Below, one piece after another: positions 1-11,038 of a stretch of 64,000 bases of DNA. The DNA is from Madurella fahalii (lineage: Eukaryota > Ascomycota > Sordariomycetes > Sordariales): positions 7,093,001 to 7,157,000 of the forward strand of contig CM056875.1 of assembly GCA_029876055.1 (NCBI GenBank), read 5' to 3'. How positions within the stretch are numbered: the first letter of the stretch is position 1; the number at the start of each line of letters is the position of its first letter. The notes under the pieces were generated by a model. The model did not search any database. It was given only the letters and a program-made list of their open reading frames with translations, and was not told the DNA's origin. Position numbers and translations under genes: made by a program.

Positions 1-1039
1 GAAATGCGGCTCCAAGCCATCGTCCGGAATGGGCCTGGGCGCAGCTTCGAAGAGAAAGGGAAAAAAGCCACCACTTGGCGGCTATCGTGACCCACTTAAG
101 CCTTGTCAATCGCGGAGATTGGGGACTGCTCCCCTGTCGAGACCCCGGGAGTTAGGCAGTCACTTCGGTGCTCGTGCCGGGCGCTATCCCGTCCAGCCCT
201 GGATCCCCGGATGAACATCGTCCCTTGACGAGGGGGTGATTATCAAGACCCCGCCGGAGCTGAGTTTGTGCGACGCTCACTGGTTGTCTCACGAATGGCT
301 GCAGGACTTGTCGCCAGTGGATTGGCCAACGGGGCGGCATCCACTTCTATTTTTTGCTGGGTGAGGGGGAGCCCGGGTGGTGCCCAGAACGAAGTCCCAT
401 GCATCCGAAATGGCTCAGGGCTGCCAGGATCCCGATCGCTGCGCGACACGCGGGACGTCGCGCAGCAATGTCTTGCTCTTGTCTTACTGCGCGCTTCCTG
501 CTGAGGTTGCTGTCCACCCACTGGAGACGCAAAACCCCGTTAGTCGGTCCATCACCGGCCCCAGCCCGGTCCCAGTAGGTTCCAATGAAAAGCTCACGGC
601 TAGCACGACCTCTTGAACCCCGCTTGGGCTGCTTTTTTTTGTCGGGAATCGATGAGGACGGCCCTGGGGAAAAACCGCGCATCTCATTTGTTGCTCCCTC
701 GCGGGCTTGCTCAGCCCACGGCGCCATGCCGAATCCTGGTTCTGGTGGGGATATCCACACCCCCGTCAGCTTCAGGGCTTGCCTAGCCACGATGGTGCAT
801 GGGCTGGGCGGTCGACGTGCACCCCCCAGTCGATTTCCCTCATTTTCTCGTGTCGAGAAAGCTTTTCGTCTTTTCAACTTATGCACCGTTTTGGCGACAA
901 TACTCAATCGCCCACTGGGAACCAAAACCACCGGGATCGTTTGGCCGCCACCAACAGCGCCGACCAACTGAGCCCACCCCCGGATCGTCAAACTAACATC
1001 AGAGGGAAAAAGCGACCCGCGCGCAAGCCAACAAGCGTC
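1..1039. other. Gene-free stretch upstream of the first gene
   Basis: No convincing gene was seen. Open frames run on both strands (the longest is antisense at 347-991), but they are compositionally Arg/Pro/Ser-rich, lack recognisable motifs and overlap one another. The part nearest 1040 has pyrimidine-rich runs, such as around 838-880, that would suit the promoter and 5' leader of the membrane-protein gene starting at 1040. Confidence 0.5.
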
Positions 1040-2418
1040 ATGCGGCTTTCGTACGCCCTACTGGCGGCGGCAGGCCAGCTGGCCGGTGCGGTAGATTGGA
1101 TGGGACAGGAACTCGAGGGGCGCGGAGGACACTTAATACACGCGAGGCAAACCCGGGCGTCTGAGCCTGACGGCGCAAACGGATGGACACCGAAACCTAC
1201 CGAAGCCCCGTTCGTGGGGGACGGGTTGGACGCTTTGGAGCTCGCCAGGAGAGGGGAGGAATGGATCAGGCGGAAACGGCAGACGGAAAACACGTGGCTA
1301 AATGAACGTACTTGCGGATGGCGTGCCGGAATATCGTGTAAGTGTGGTTGGTGCCGTGCTTGTATATATGTTGCTGACCACGACACCCGATAGCGTCGGC
1401 TTTCGTCTGCCCATCATCAGCCACCTGCGCGACAAACCGGGATAATGTTGTTGCTTGCAATGAAGAGGGCTCGTCAACCAACTTCTTCACCATGTGCTTC
1501 GACTATCAAGCCTCCGTGGCTGGGGCGTGCGAGAGCATGGGGCCGAAGACGGGTTGTTGGTGAGTCGTCCAGCCGGAGCCTGTGTATGTGATGCCGAAGC
1601 TAACCCACCTTGCCAGCATGACTTCGTCCATTGGCGCTTGTGTGACGTATCTTTGGCCTGGCACGGCGCCGCGGTCCATGTTCCGGTGCCACACCGAGCA
1701 ATCAATTGTCACCATGCTGAGCGAGCCTCAGTTTGTGATCGACGACCGGACAAGGACCACATCCACCACATCTTCTTCATCTTCGTCTACCGCGTCGGAA
1801 TCCGTCACATCACCCATTGCGCCTGGGCAGACAACCGATGGCGCCCCGCCGCCCACCGCTGGCGAAAGCAGCTCCAGCAACATAGGCGCCATCGTCGGCG
1901 GGGTCGTCGGCGGGGTGGCTGGTATTGCCCTGATCGCGGGGCTCATCTTCTTCTTCCTCATCCGCGAACGCAACAAGAATGCGAACGGCGCCAGCCCGCA
2001 GGCCTACAGCGCTGTAGCGCCTGGCGACACCTCTTACCCAGGTGCCGGGGGCATGGGACAGCCGACTGGCTACCCACCGACAGCGTCGCCTTCTGTGTCT
2101 CAACCCGGCTACTTCACGCCCTCCAGTATGGCGGCCACGCTCCAGCCAGACGGACTCAACGGCCCCCCGCCCCCGGTCCCGGGCATGTACGATCCGCGAC
2201 AGTCGTATTACGAGCCGCACAAGGTGGGAGAGTACCAGCAGCAGCACGGTATGCCACATCCCACCGGATATGCTGCTTACCCTGGTGCGACCCCGCCTCA
2301 AGGAGCGCCATATCCCGCACCCCACCAGCCCGTATCGGAGCTGGACAACACGAATATCGCGGCAGGCCAGCACGGCAACCCCGTCGAGATGGCAGTCAAT
2401 TCGCCGGTACAAAGATGA
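1040..2418 (+). CDS. Secreted/single-pass membrane protein with Cys-rich ectodomain and Ser/Thr-rich stalk
   Basis: I read three exons, 1040-1337, 1421-1559 and 1617-2418, with GTAAGT..CAG and GTGAGT..CAG introns; the joined frame stays open for 412 codons. The protein opens with a signal peptide (MRLSYALLAAAGQLAGA), followed by a Trp/Cys-containing ectodomain with motifs such as PKPTEAPF and CATNRDNVVACNEEGS, then a Thr/Ser-rich stalk. A glycine-rich transmembrane helix lies at about residues 235-260, followed by the basic stop-transfer RERNK and a Pro/Tyr/Gln-rich cytoplasmic tail. This architecture is common in Pezizomycotina (WSC/mid2-like surface proteins) and suggests a cell-surface or wall-stress sensor role, but the exact function is unknown. 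Each reading frame alone is open for only part of the gene, so the splice model decides the product. Confidence 0.82.
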
Positions 2419-2982
2419 GTGTCGACATCCAATGTTTGAGCATAGTCCATCAGAAAGGTGGATTGTGGGACTAGATGAGACAGGGCTGCAGTGCTACGGC
2501 ATGAGCCATAATGTTTTTATCTTTTTTTCTTTGTTATCTTTTTCTTTTATTTACCCTGATCTTCATCTGTTACGCTTTCTTGTTAGCGAGATATTTTTCG
2601 TGTATATCCATTTCGAGTTCAGGGTTAGGCAGCGAGCCACGGGTCTTAGCATTGCATTGGTTAGTTGGGCCTAGGAACGGTAATCCTAAGAGTTTATTGC
2701 CTTGGATCCAAACTTTTGACGAGTTCCTCCGAGGCTGCTCAATATTGGTAGTAAAAATTATACACTCGGCGAGAGCTGCGACTGGTATTTTTCTTGTTCC
2801 ATGTATGCTTGATCAAACGCTTTACGATTGTCCCGTGTCGACAATTTCCGCTCCCCTGACATATGCAACACGTCTCACTATGCACCACACACCCGTTTGG
2901 CAATCCTGTCTGTCTCACCCCCAACACGGGAGAACATCCCGCGCCCCTCAATCCCTCAAAAACCCAAAATCCTCCACCCCCC
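2419..2982. other. Convergent intergenic region with 3' untranslated sequence
   Basis: This stretch lies between the 3' ends of two convergent genes. It begins with T-rich runs (about 2515-2560) that would suit a fungal 3' UTR and polyadenylation region, and ends with C-rich sequence. No gene was recognised. Confidence 0.5.
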
Positions 2983-4379
2983 TCACGCCGAAGGCCCCGG
3001 CCGGCGCAAGAACTGCAAATTCACTGGCGTAACCGCCTCTTGCCCCCGTAAAACCGCCAAGATATTCCTCATGCTCAGCTCCTCAAACCCAATGTGCGTC
3101 TCGACGGTGCCGCCCGCATTATGGCACGTCAGCATGACCCTCCCGGGGTGCATCGCCGTCGCCGTCCCGGCTCCGGTCCCGGTCCCGGCCCCCACCCCGG
3201 CCCCAGCCGCGGCGTCCAGGTCCAGCCCGGCCATCCGCGCCAACCGGGGGTGAACAGCCGGCTCGGCGGCGTGCACGTCGAGGGCGGCGGCGCCCACGAC
3301 CCCGGTGTCGAGCGCGTCGGCCAGCGCCTCCTCGTCGACGAGCGACCCGCGCGCGACGTTGACGAGGCGCGTGCCCGGCCGGAACGCGCGCAGCGCCTCG
3401 GCCGTGATGAGCGGCCTGCCGTCGGCCGGGGCGGGCGCGCAGAGCACGACGCAGTCCGACGCGGCGGCGAGCGCGACGAGCGTGGGGTGGAAGGCGGCGC
3501 GCAGCTCCGCCTCGACGGCGGCCGGCTTGCGCACCACGTCGTGGTACGCGATCCGCATCCCGAACGCCGGGTGGCCTAGCTTGGCGGCGATCTGCTGGCC
3601 GATGTTGCCGAAGCCGACCAGGCCGAGGACGTGGCCGCGCGGGTTGTGGCTTACGGCGGTGGCGTTGGCGTGGCAGGTCTGGAAGGCTTTTCGGGCGGCC
3701 GAGGCGGACGAGGAGGGAGTGAGGTATGGGAGCGTCGCGGCGCCCATGCACCAGGGGAGGTGCCGGAAGGTGGAGATGATCATGGTGACGGCAAAGTCGG
3801 CGACAGCTTCGGCCGCGGCGAGGCCCGAGTTGCAGTAGATGATTCCTTGATTCTGTCAGTCCCCGTGGGCTTCTCGCTTCAGTTGCGAGCAGGGGAGGAG
3901 AGGACTGGCTCACCCTTCTCGCCCAACAGCTTGGTATCGGCCCAGTCGAACCCAGCGCCCGCGCTGGCAAACACTTTCACCGAGTCTGGCAGTAGGTCGA
4001 TAAGCTCAGCGTCCCACCGGCCCATCTCGCCGCCCGTGCCCCAGAAGGGCCGGAAGATGGCGCTGAAGTCCCCCCAGCGCCGCTCTTTCAGGGCGCGTAC
4101 AAACTCGGTGCGCTCGCGCTCGGCGGTGCTCGGGCGTATCACCTCGAAGGCCTCGCTGAATTCGGCATATGTCCGCGGATTGTACTTGATCGGGTCGCCG
4201 ATGTGGAGGACGATGGGCCGTTTCAGCACCGCCGCGCTGGGCGATGTCTGCAAAGGGATCGTCAACGTCGTCGCATTAGGGGTTAGGCTGGGGATAGGCG
4301 GCGCGGGTGACGTCGAGCGCGGAGTTGACGCCGGCACCGGGGTGCTCGCCGGCATGGGGGTGTTGGTCGGCTCGGCCAT
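2983..4379 (-). CDS. D-isomer-specific 2-hydroxyacid dehydrogenase (glyoxylate/hydroxypyruvate reductase type)
   Basis: There are two exons on the minus strand, 4379-3914 and 3845-2983, joined across a 68-nt GTGAGC..AAG intron, giving 442 aa. The enzyme family reduces 2-keto acids to D-2-hydroxy acids with NAD(P)H. The Rossmann motif VGFGNIG is visible, and the catalytic residues are Arg in NVARGSLVDE, Glu in HAAEP and His in LTCHN. The junction restores the family motif GIIYCNSGLAAAEAVADFA. Two oddities: an N-terminal Pro/Thr/Ser-rich extension of about 45 residues precedes the first conserved strand, so a later start is possible, and a low-complexity Ala/Gly/Thr segment is inserted between the catalytic Glu and His. 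Convergent with the membrane-protein gene to its left. Confidence 0.88.
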
Positions 4380-5141
4380 GGCACCGTACTGGAGGAACCA
4401 GGGCCGCGAATGTAGCCGGGAGCTTGGGTCGTCGGGACGGGAGGGAGGCTCTTAGTAGCAACGCCACGGCGCACGAAGCGTCTGGCGCAGTTTGCGGCCG
4501 GGCGGAAACGTCGATGCGACACCGGCGCGGGTGATGGCGGCAATGCAAGAACCCCCGCTAGCTCTGTCGTGATGGGCTGTCCCGAGTGGTCGGTGCGATG
4601 GTCACAACGTGGATAGACTACCCACGGTGCCCGATAGCGGCCGGTCTGGCTCTGCGGTCTCTCAGCCATCGTGATCACCCAGCGAGAAAAAAGAGCGGTC
4701 ACGGAAGGAAAGCCTGGTTAGGTACCAGGTCGTCACACAGAATGCGGGAAAACGCCCGATGATCATGGACCCCACGTGGGGACTCGTCGGGCGGGGTCAC
4801 TTGAGCTTCGGTGGGCGGCTGTGGGCACTGTGCGAGCCGAGCCGACCTCCCACAGCTTTAAGGTAGCTCTTCTCGGATGGTGGGTGTGGGGACAACTGAA
4901 CTGACCCCCAACGACCCCATCAGGGCCATCACCCAACCCATCACCCAACCCATTTCACAGCCGATGAGCAAGAAGAACCGGGAAGCCAGTTGCCCAAGGT
5001 ATTCCGGAGTTGAGTCGCTAACTAGCAACTTGCTTGTCTCAGATGAGAATATCCAACAGCCACTAATAGTCAAGTTTAGACCCAGGGAGCAGTAGTGCGT
5101 GTTTAGGTGCTCTTACTGTAGCACCGACCTCAAGTACCCCT
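4380..5141. other. Intergenic region
   Basis: No gene was recognised. Short open frames on both strands are antisense or upstream shadows of the dehydrogenase gene. A small tandem repeat of the pattern CCCATCACCCAA occurs near 4925-4955. The stretch should contain the promoter of the dehydrogenase (near 4380-4700) and the 3' flank of the next gene. Confidence 0.45.
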
Positions 5142-5658
5142 CTACAAACCCTTCCGCTCCCTCGCTGCGTCACCACTACGCGCCACCTGCCTGCTCTCCT
5201 CTTCCCTCAGTACCTTCGCACACCATAGCGAGCCCATCATAAAAAATACGTTCCCGCAAAAATCCAGCCACATCATGCTGTTGATCATGCCGCCGCCCGG
5301 CCCGATTCCGCTGCACCAATAGTTCCACCCGATGTAAGGGATCATGGCGAGACCAAAGGCTGTGAAGCTGAAGGGCGTCATATCTGACGTGCCGAGTAGC
5401 AAGCCGCACGTCATTGCCTGCGCGCCAAAGCAGCGGAACAAGACGTCGGTTGTTTCGTTGGCGAGGGCGATGTACTTTGGCGTGAAGCCGAGCGAGATGA
5501 CCGAGGCTGGGTGGAAGAGGCACCTACCATTTTACCCCGTTAGAACTTGAGGTGTCAAGGATGGTTCAAGGCAATGCTTACCATGCGCCCAGGCCGGAGT
5601 AGACCGTTGCCATGGCCGTTTGCAGGCGGCGGACCGTCTGGAGTCTCGTGGTCGTCAT
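5142..5658 (-). CDS. Small multi-pass membrane protein, function unknown
   Basis: There are two exons, 5658-5582 and 5523-5142, with a GTAAGC..TAG intron, giving 152 aa. The start ATG (MTTTRLQTVRRLQTAMATV) was chosen because the spliced frame joins directly to WCLFHPASVISLGFTPKYIA. Four hydrophobic segments are apparent (around YSGLGAWCLFHP, GAQAMTCGLLLG, FTAFGLAMIPYIGW and FCGNVFFMMGSLWC), so a four-helix integral membrane protein is likely. I know of similar small uncharacterised proteins in Sordariomycetes but no established function. The C-terminal tail is charged (REEESRQ). Confidence 0.75.
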
Positions 5659-6321
5659 TGTGAGTTGGTCAGGTATATTTTCGATGCTGTGTGGAATGAA
5701 CACGGCGAGAGCACAGCATGGACTCTGCAAGCCTTTTTGTACCTGGATGATGAAGAACTCTTGGTACTCGGTTCTCGTATCCGGGGGGTTGCACAGCGGC
5801 CTAGCCGACGAACAACTTCAATTTATGCACGCACTCAGCCTTTCCTTCTTTCATGGTCATCCAACCACTAGCTCCCTATCGTGTTTCACAGCATGATGCC
5901 GGCAAAACATATTTATCAAAGCAGAGCACTTCTCATGCGACAGCGATACCGAAAAACATTCGCAACAACTAACACCGCGGGCTTGTCGAGTATGCTCCTC
6001 GCCTATCGCTTGCCGAATGATGCATAAGCTAGGGTGCCTTGATTAGCAGACGAGCCCTACCTAGCCGGAGATTTCCGTTGCATCTTGCATCTTAATCAGC
6101 ACAGCCGACCCTCCCCCTTACACCACTTCTAAAGAGTGGCATTCTTGTGGCAAGCCACCGTCGGAAGGGGGAGATCCGAGTCACAGCACCGAATGACTAA
6201 TAGTCTCCAAGGATGTAGAGGTGCTCGGTGTGAAGAGGCACAACACCACACGGTTCGACACTTCGGATTTGCCTAGCAGTTTTGCCGGTACCCGATATCG
6301 ACCAGACGATGTACTGTACCA
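5659..6321. other. Intergenic region
   Basis: No gene was recognised in about 660 bp between two minus-strand genes. It should hold the promoter of the small membrane protein and the 3' flank of the GMC oxidoreductase gene. Confidence 0.5.
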
Positions 6322-8407
6322 TCATATCCTACCGCGGCCCTCCCTCGCCGCATCATCTAGGATATCCTCTGAAGCCTTCTCACTAAGCAAGAAAGTCGCA
6401 ATAACAGGAAACGACCCGGGCGTCTTCGGAAACGCACTCCCGTCCACAACCCTCAACCCGAGCACGCCCCTGACCCGAAACTTGCTATCCAGCACGGCCC
6501 AGGGATCCCCATCGTTTCCAATCGCGCAAGTGCTCGTAGCATGGTGCCCAAAAGCCTGCTCCCTAGCCCACTGCTTATCCACCTCCCTGCACCCATTTCC
6601 CCCCGAGCAAGGCGGTTCCGTGGTCACCATCGGCCCAACCGGCGCCTCGACGGCCGCATACACCCGCCTCGCCCATGCGGCCGCATCCGCGAGCGCCTCC
6701 ACATCCGCCTCCCCGCCCTCACCGTTCAACACCTCAAAATTAATCTCAGGCGGGTCGCGGGGGTCCGCACTCCTGAGCCTCACCGTGCCCGCCGCGCTCT
6801 GCACGTCCATCTTGACCAGGGACATGCCGAACGTGCCCGGGGGGTCTGGCGGGATGTTGGACGCGGCCTCGAGGGGCCAGTAGCCGCGGAAGGCGAAGTT
6901 GGCGATGGAGAAGACCAGGACGTCGACCTCGCCGTCGCGGCGCGAGTGGTTCGTGCGGAGGAGGAAGGCGTTGGAGTTGGCGCCGCCGCGCGCGTACGGG
7001 CCCTCGCCGCGCCCGTCCCGCCACGCCTCCACGCACGGGTCCTCCGCCGGCGTCGGCGCCCCGAACGTGCACGCCGGGTCGCCCGCCACCGCCTCCGTCA
7101 GGAACGGCTGCCCGTTCGCCGACACCCCCACCACCGGCAGCTCCGGGTTGTCCTGCAAGTGCGTGCCCACCCCCGGGACGTCGGCCAGCAGCGGGATGTT
7201 GTGCTGTTCGAGATGCGCCCGCGGCCCGATCCCGCTGAGCAGGAGCAGTTGTGGCGTGTTGAAGACGCCTGCTGATAGGATCACCTCGCGCCGGGCGTGC
7301 GCGGTGCGGGGAGTGCCGCCGGCGGAGGAAGAGTTGTGACGCGGGTCGGCGCGGTACAGCGATTGGCCTTGGAGGTATTCCACGCCTGTTGCTCTGGGCT
7401 TGCGGCCGTGGTGAGGCTGGTCAAAAAGCACGCGGGTAACGAGGCTGTGGGTTTTGAGGGTGAGCGGGTAACGCGGGCTGCCGTTGGGCTTTTTGGCGGC
7501 GAAGGTGGAGAGGATGATGTCGCGCGCGCTGAAGCGGCCCCAGGTTTCGTTGCCGTGGAAAGGGAGGCCGAACAGGCCTTGGTTCGTGTCGCGGGTGGGG
7601 CTGATGTTGTTGATGTCTCGGGTTGTCATGGAGAGGGTGTCCGCTGGATTGTCGCCGATGGATGAGACCATGGATTCCAAGACTTCGACAATACTGGGGC
7701 TGCGGACATAGACGTCACCATCGTTGCTGACGATGTCGAGGTAGCCGTCGAAGCCATGCCCGGGAGTGCCGGGGTCAACGTAGTGGTTGTCCTCGATCCG
7801 CTGAAAGAGGCGCCGAAACGTGTTGGCACTGGTTTGGCACTGTTAGCCACTTTCTCGGTCGTCTCCACGCAAACAAAACTTACTTCCAGCTCCTATCCCC
7901 AGTCAATCTTCCAATATAATCCCAGTCGCTGCGGCTAGGCAGGACCGCGACGCCGGCATTGATGACTGAAGAACCGCCAAGCGTGGCACCGCGGGGATAA
8001 TAGACACCAAGCAGATTGGCGTCGGCTGGTGCAGCACTGCCGTTTCCAACCCAGAGAGACCCGTCAGCCCTTTGCCAAGTAAGGTGGTTGTTCTTCAGCT
8101 GCTTAGCATCATCCGAGTACTGGCGCACAAAAAAGTCCCAGCGGTTGGCGACGGTGGCTCTGCCAAGCGCGAGGATACTGGTTGTGATGTCGGCGCTCTG
8201 GTCATCGCCTGCCTCGAGGAGGAGAACCGAATGGCCGGCTTTGGCGAGATTGGAGGCGAGCGGAGCACCGCCCGGTCCGCTTCCAACCACGATATAGTCG
8301 TAAACGTCATTGTCACCGTCGCCACCGCTATGGTCTGGAAGAGCGAGAACGTGGCTTGCGAGAAGCGAGAGGCCAGCGGCAAGACAGTAGCAGATCCTAG
8401 CTGCCAT
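6322..8407 (-). CDS. Secreted GMC-family FAD-dependent oxidoreductase (aryl-alcohol oxidase / choline dehydrogenase-like)
   Basis: There are two exons, 8407-7884 and 7828-6322, with a 55-nt GTAAGT..CAG intron, giving 676 aa. I start at MAARICYCLAAGLSLLASHVL because it gives a clean signal peptide; an in-frame ATG eight codons upstream (8431) is possible. GMC hallmarks are present: the FAD-binding VVGSGPGGAPLASNLA with LLLEAG, the signature YYPRGATLGGSSVINAGV, the second signature SAGVFNTPQLLLLSGIG, and the C-terminal active-site region HHATSTCAIG...VVDGSAFPKTPG. The splice choice yields RSWNANTFRRLFQRIEDN, a typical GMC stretch. Secreted GMC enzymes oxidise alcohols or sugars and can supply H2O2 for lignocellulose attack; the substrate cannot be read from sequence. 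Confidence 0.88.
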
Positions 8408-8431
8408 TATAAAGCGCGAGATGGAGTACAC

Positions 8432-9290
8432 CTCTGAGCCTGCCCGGACAGGGGCATTTGGGATTGCGCAGCTTTATGCGTCCTGTCTTATAGACGGTTT
8501 CTCGGGGTCTTGGGTTTCATGGCGGCTGATGAGCTAACGGGGACTAGTACATCGAAAGTTTGGTAGTGTATGTATGTCAGCGTTAGTTTAAGGGACCTAA
8601 CACCGAATAAGGCCAATATTTCCGTCTTACCATAAGATTGTGACGCAACCGGACGCAATTCAAGCTTACAACTGGCCCGTTTTAGCCAGCCCCCGAGGGG
8701 TTATGATGAAATCGTAGACGCCAAGATCCAGCCACTTGGCGTGTTTTACCCTCGGTGTCTAATGGCTGAGCCCATTCTCCGTTCAGTCTAACCTGTGCAT
8801 CACGATTTGTATCATCGCATCCATGTCATCGTTACGACCATATTGTCGCTGTGTTCCGGTAACCCACTTTCGCCAAGCGACTGAAGGCTACCTTATACCA
8901 CTGGAAGTATTTGATGATGGTGGAACGTACCTAGAGGGAACCGGCCAGTCGAGAAGTCTGCATAGCCAACGGCGGAGGGCAGCGATCCATCGAACGTAGA
9001 AGGTTTCGTGGAGAGCCGAATGAACTGTCGGACGCAGCGCGAGCAGTCAGCAATGGGCAGCAACCGCGGTTGGTCGGTCGGTCGGTCTGTCTGCTGTGGG
9101 ACGTTGCGTGAGGCGAACTGGGATGATGGCTAGATCGAGGTGTATCAGGGGCATCGTGGGCCTTTGTCGTGGGTTTTGCCTAATAAATGATGAGGTAGGC
9201 CACTAAGCGCGCCGCCGCGCATGCTTCCTGTAAAGCGCGTGTTGCCTACGCTTCTGGTGTCAGTTCAACATCTTCACGATATAGCGACGG
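8432..9290. other. Intergenic region upstream of the GMC gene
   Basis: No gene was recognised in about 860 bp. A short GGTC repeat lies near 9070-9090. The segment next to 8432 should hold the promoter of the GMC oxidoreductase. Confidence 0.5.
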
Positions 9291-9299
9291 TAACAAGCT

Positions 9300-10020
9300 C
9301 TAGAGCTCAAAATCCCCCTTGCAAATTGTACAATTCCTCCAAAAGTGACACAAGGACGCTCTCGATGACGCTCTGACGAAAGGCCAGGTCCTTGGGGTCC
9401 GTATCTGGGTCAGCGAAACACTTCATGCAGTACGCGATGACGCCGCGGAATGCAAACGAGAGATTCGCCCTTTCCTACACCATCCACCGCTTGAGCATCT
9501 GCAAATCCGTCGCCTCGTTAGGAAGCGAGTGAGGCCCGAGGTCCTCACTGCGCCGCGAGTCCTCAATCCGGTGGTTCGACCGGATCTCCATAAGGATCTT
9601 GGCCAAAGTTAAGAGGTTGACGCTGTCATCGCGGGTGGACGATCCGAATGCGCCGGCTGCAGCGGAGTAGATGGTGGTCCCAGACGGCAGGGTGATGGTG
9701 AAAGTGGTGCCAACAACCTTTCTGTACGTCTTGGTTACGAAGGGATGCTGGACGTCAATACGCGTACTCGTTACGTTTGTTATTTTGGGGCACCTCCTCG
9801 CAGAAGAGAATATCCGCTCGCTCCAACGGTCACCGATCCAGGGCGTCGTGTAGAGCTGCAGGAACGATGCGGCCAGCGTAATAGCGAGTATGTAACAGTC
9901 TTCCTCCGTGAAATGCTGCCACTTTTTGTTGCGTCATGAGAATGTCCTCCAGGGTGACCAGGTTGTGGCCAAGCATTACCGATCGTGTGCTGCCGAATAT
10001 GTGCCCAGTAACACACCTTG
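9300..10020 (-). pseudogene. Decayed DUF7580-family gene (C-terminal part)
   Basis: Reading the minus strand, a coding-like frame runs KWQHFTEEDCYILAITLAA.., then LQLYTTPWIGDRW, later VNLLTLAKILMEIRSNHRIE, NEATDLQMLKRWMV, and (in another frame) SFAFRGVIAYCMKCFADP and ESVLVSLLEELYNLQ before a stop near 9305. This order matches the C-terminal DUF7580 domain seen also in the intact gene at 26301-28137 (compare its RSMLQLYGTPWV). At least three lesions are visible: a frame change near 9925, an in-frame TAG near 9476, and a 2-nt loss just after it near 9462. No start or N-terminal HeLo-like domain could be joined to it. A pseudogene is the best reading. Confidence 0.65.
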
Positions 10021-10287
10021 GGAAGCGAGGTCTAAGTAGAAGCCGAGATGGGAATGGCTGGTAAATGTTGAGCAGAGGGCTTTATTATCTCCAGATTAAA
10101 TGAGTTGCCAGGGCTGAAGCTCGAAAGATACGGCGTTCCGATTACGGGTGGCGGTGAGATATGAAACACGACACCAACAGTTCTGGAAACGCCTTGTTAA
10201 CAACTTTCTTTGCCAAGGGCAGAATATGCGATACCGCAACGGGCTCAAGACGCAGCCGGACACGCCATACCCAGCAAGGAGAAATAT

Positions 10288-10540
10288 TCAGGGAAGTATG
10301 ACTTACCGCGGTGGAAGGACCTGGTCTTCCCGCACCTTAACCTCAGCGACATTCCAAATGGCAGTCCCCAAGTGATCCGTGTCCTTAAACCACAACGTGA
10401 AGCTTGTATAGTCCGGCTCCCAATCGCCTCCCCCACCGCGAGTCCTCATTTGCCTCTTCCTTGCCTTACGCACCAAGTGGTGCTCCAGCAGCAGGTGGAT
10501 TTCGTGAGACGAGTGAGAGCTACAAGTTCAAACCCTGTAC
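10288..10540 (-). other. Unassigned exon-like coding fragment
   Basis: On the minus strand from about 10535 to 10310 an open frame reads EIHLLLEHHLVRKARKRQM, then WEPDYTSFTLWFKDTDHLG and TAIWNVAEVKVREDQVLP. It is followed immediately by a consensus GTAAGT donor near 10308. Composition and the donor suggest a real exon, perhaps the upstream part of the neighbouring decayed DUF7580 gene or of another lost gene. I do not recognise the family. Confidence 0.35.
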
Positions 10541-10560
10541 AACACCTGGTGTAGGTGGGT

Positions 10561-11038
10561 GGCGTGGCTATGGACCTGCTGCCTCCCGTTGGCCGCCCGT
10601 CTGAGATTTCGTGAAATGAATCTCATGCTCTAGTGGCTGAAGACGACACGGCTTCTCTCGCCACTGTCAGTAAGAAGAGCGTCAACATCTTCTCAATCAA
10701 GGCTGTCTACTCATCTATGTCACAGACCAAGATTCTCTCTATATTGCAAGTCACATCTACGCCTGTCCGTTTAGACTTGGCGAAGGCAGTTCTCAAGGGG
10801 ACCTACCAAATGCCATTAGTGAGTTGGTCCTTATGACAACCGCGGCATCTCAGCCAGGTAACGATGAGGATCATGATTTCATGATAAGGGTACCGGTATG
10901 AGATAGAAGCTTTCTAAAGATCCAACTCTCCTCACTAAATATCCCAGATCTCCGTAAAGTTCAGAGGTAATCTGCTATCCTAACTCTACCTTATGTACAT
11001 ACGGTCCCAAACCTCCCAAGTCTCTCGCTAACGCAAGT
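10561..11038. other. Intergenic region
   Basis: Nothing was recognised apart from short open frames. This is the 3' flank of the glucose/sorbosone dehydrogenase-like gene. Confidence 0.5.

Noticed and set aside
347..991. 214-codon antisense frame at the left edge
   Set aside because: No motifs, Arg/Pro/Ser-rich composition, overlaps other equally long frames; no promoter or splice support.
3094..3970. Several long frames over the dehydrogenase gene
   Set aside because: Arg-rich shadows; the true frame carries the Rossmann and catalytic motifs.
6541..7275. 244-codon plus-strand frame opposite the GMC oxidoreductase
   Set aside because: It is the antisense shadow of a clearly recognised gene with high GC at third positions.
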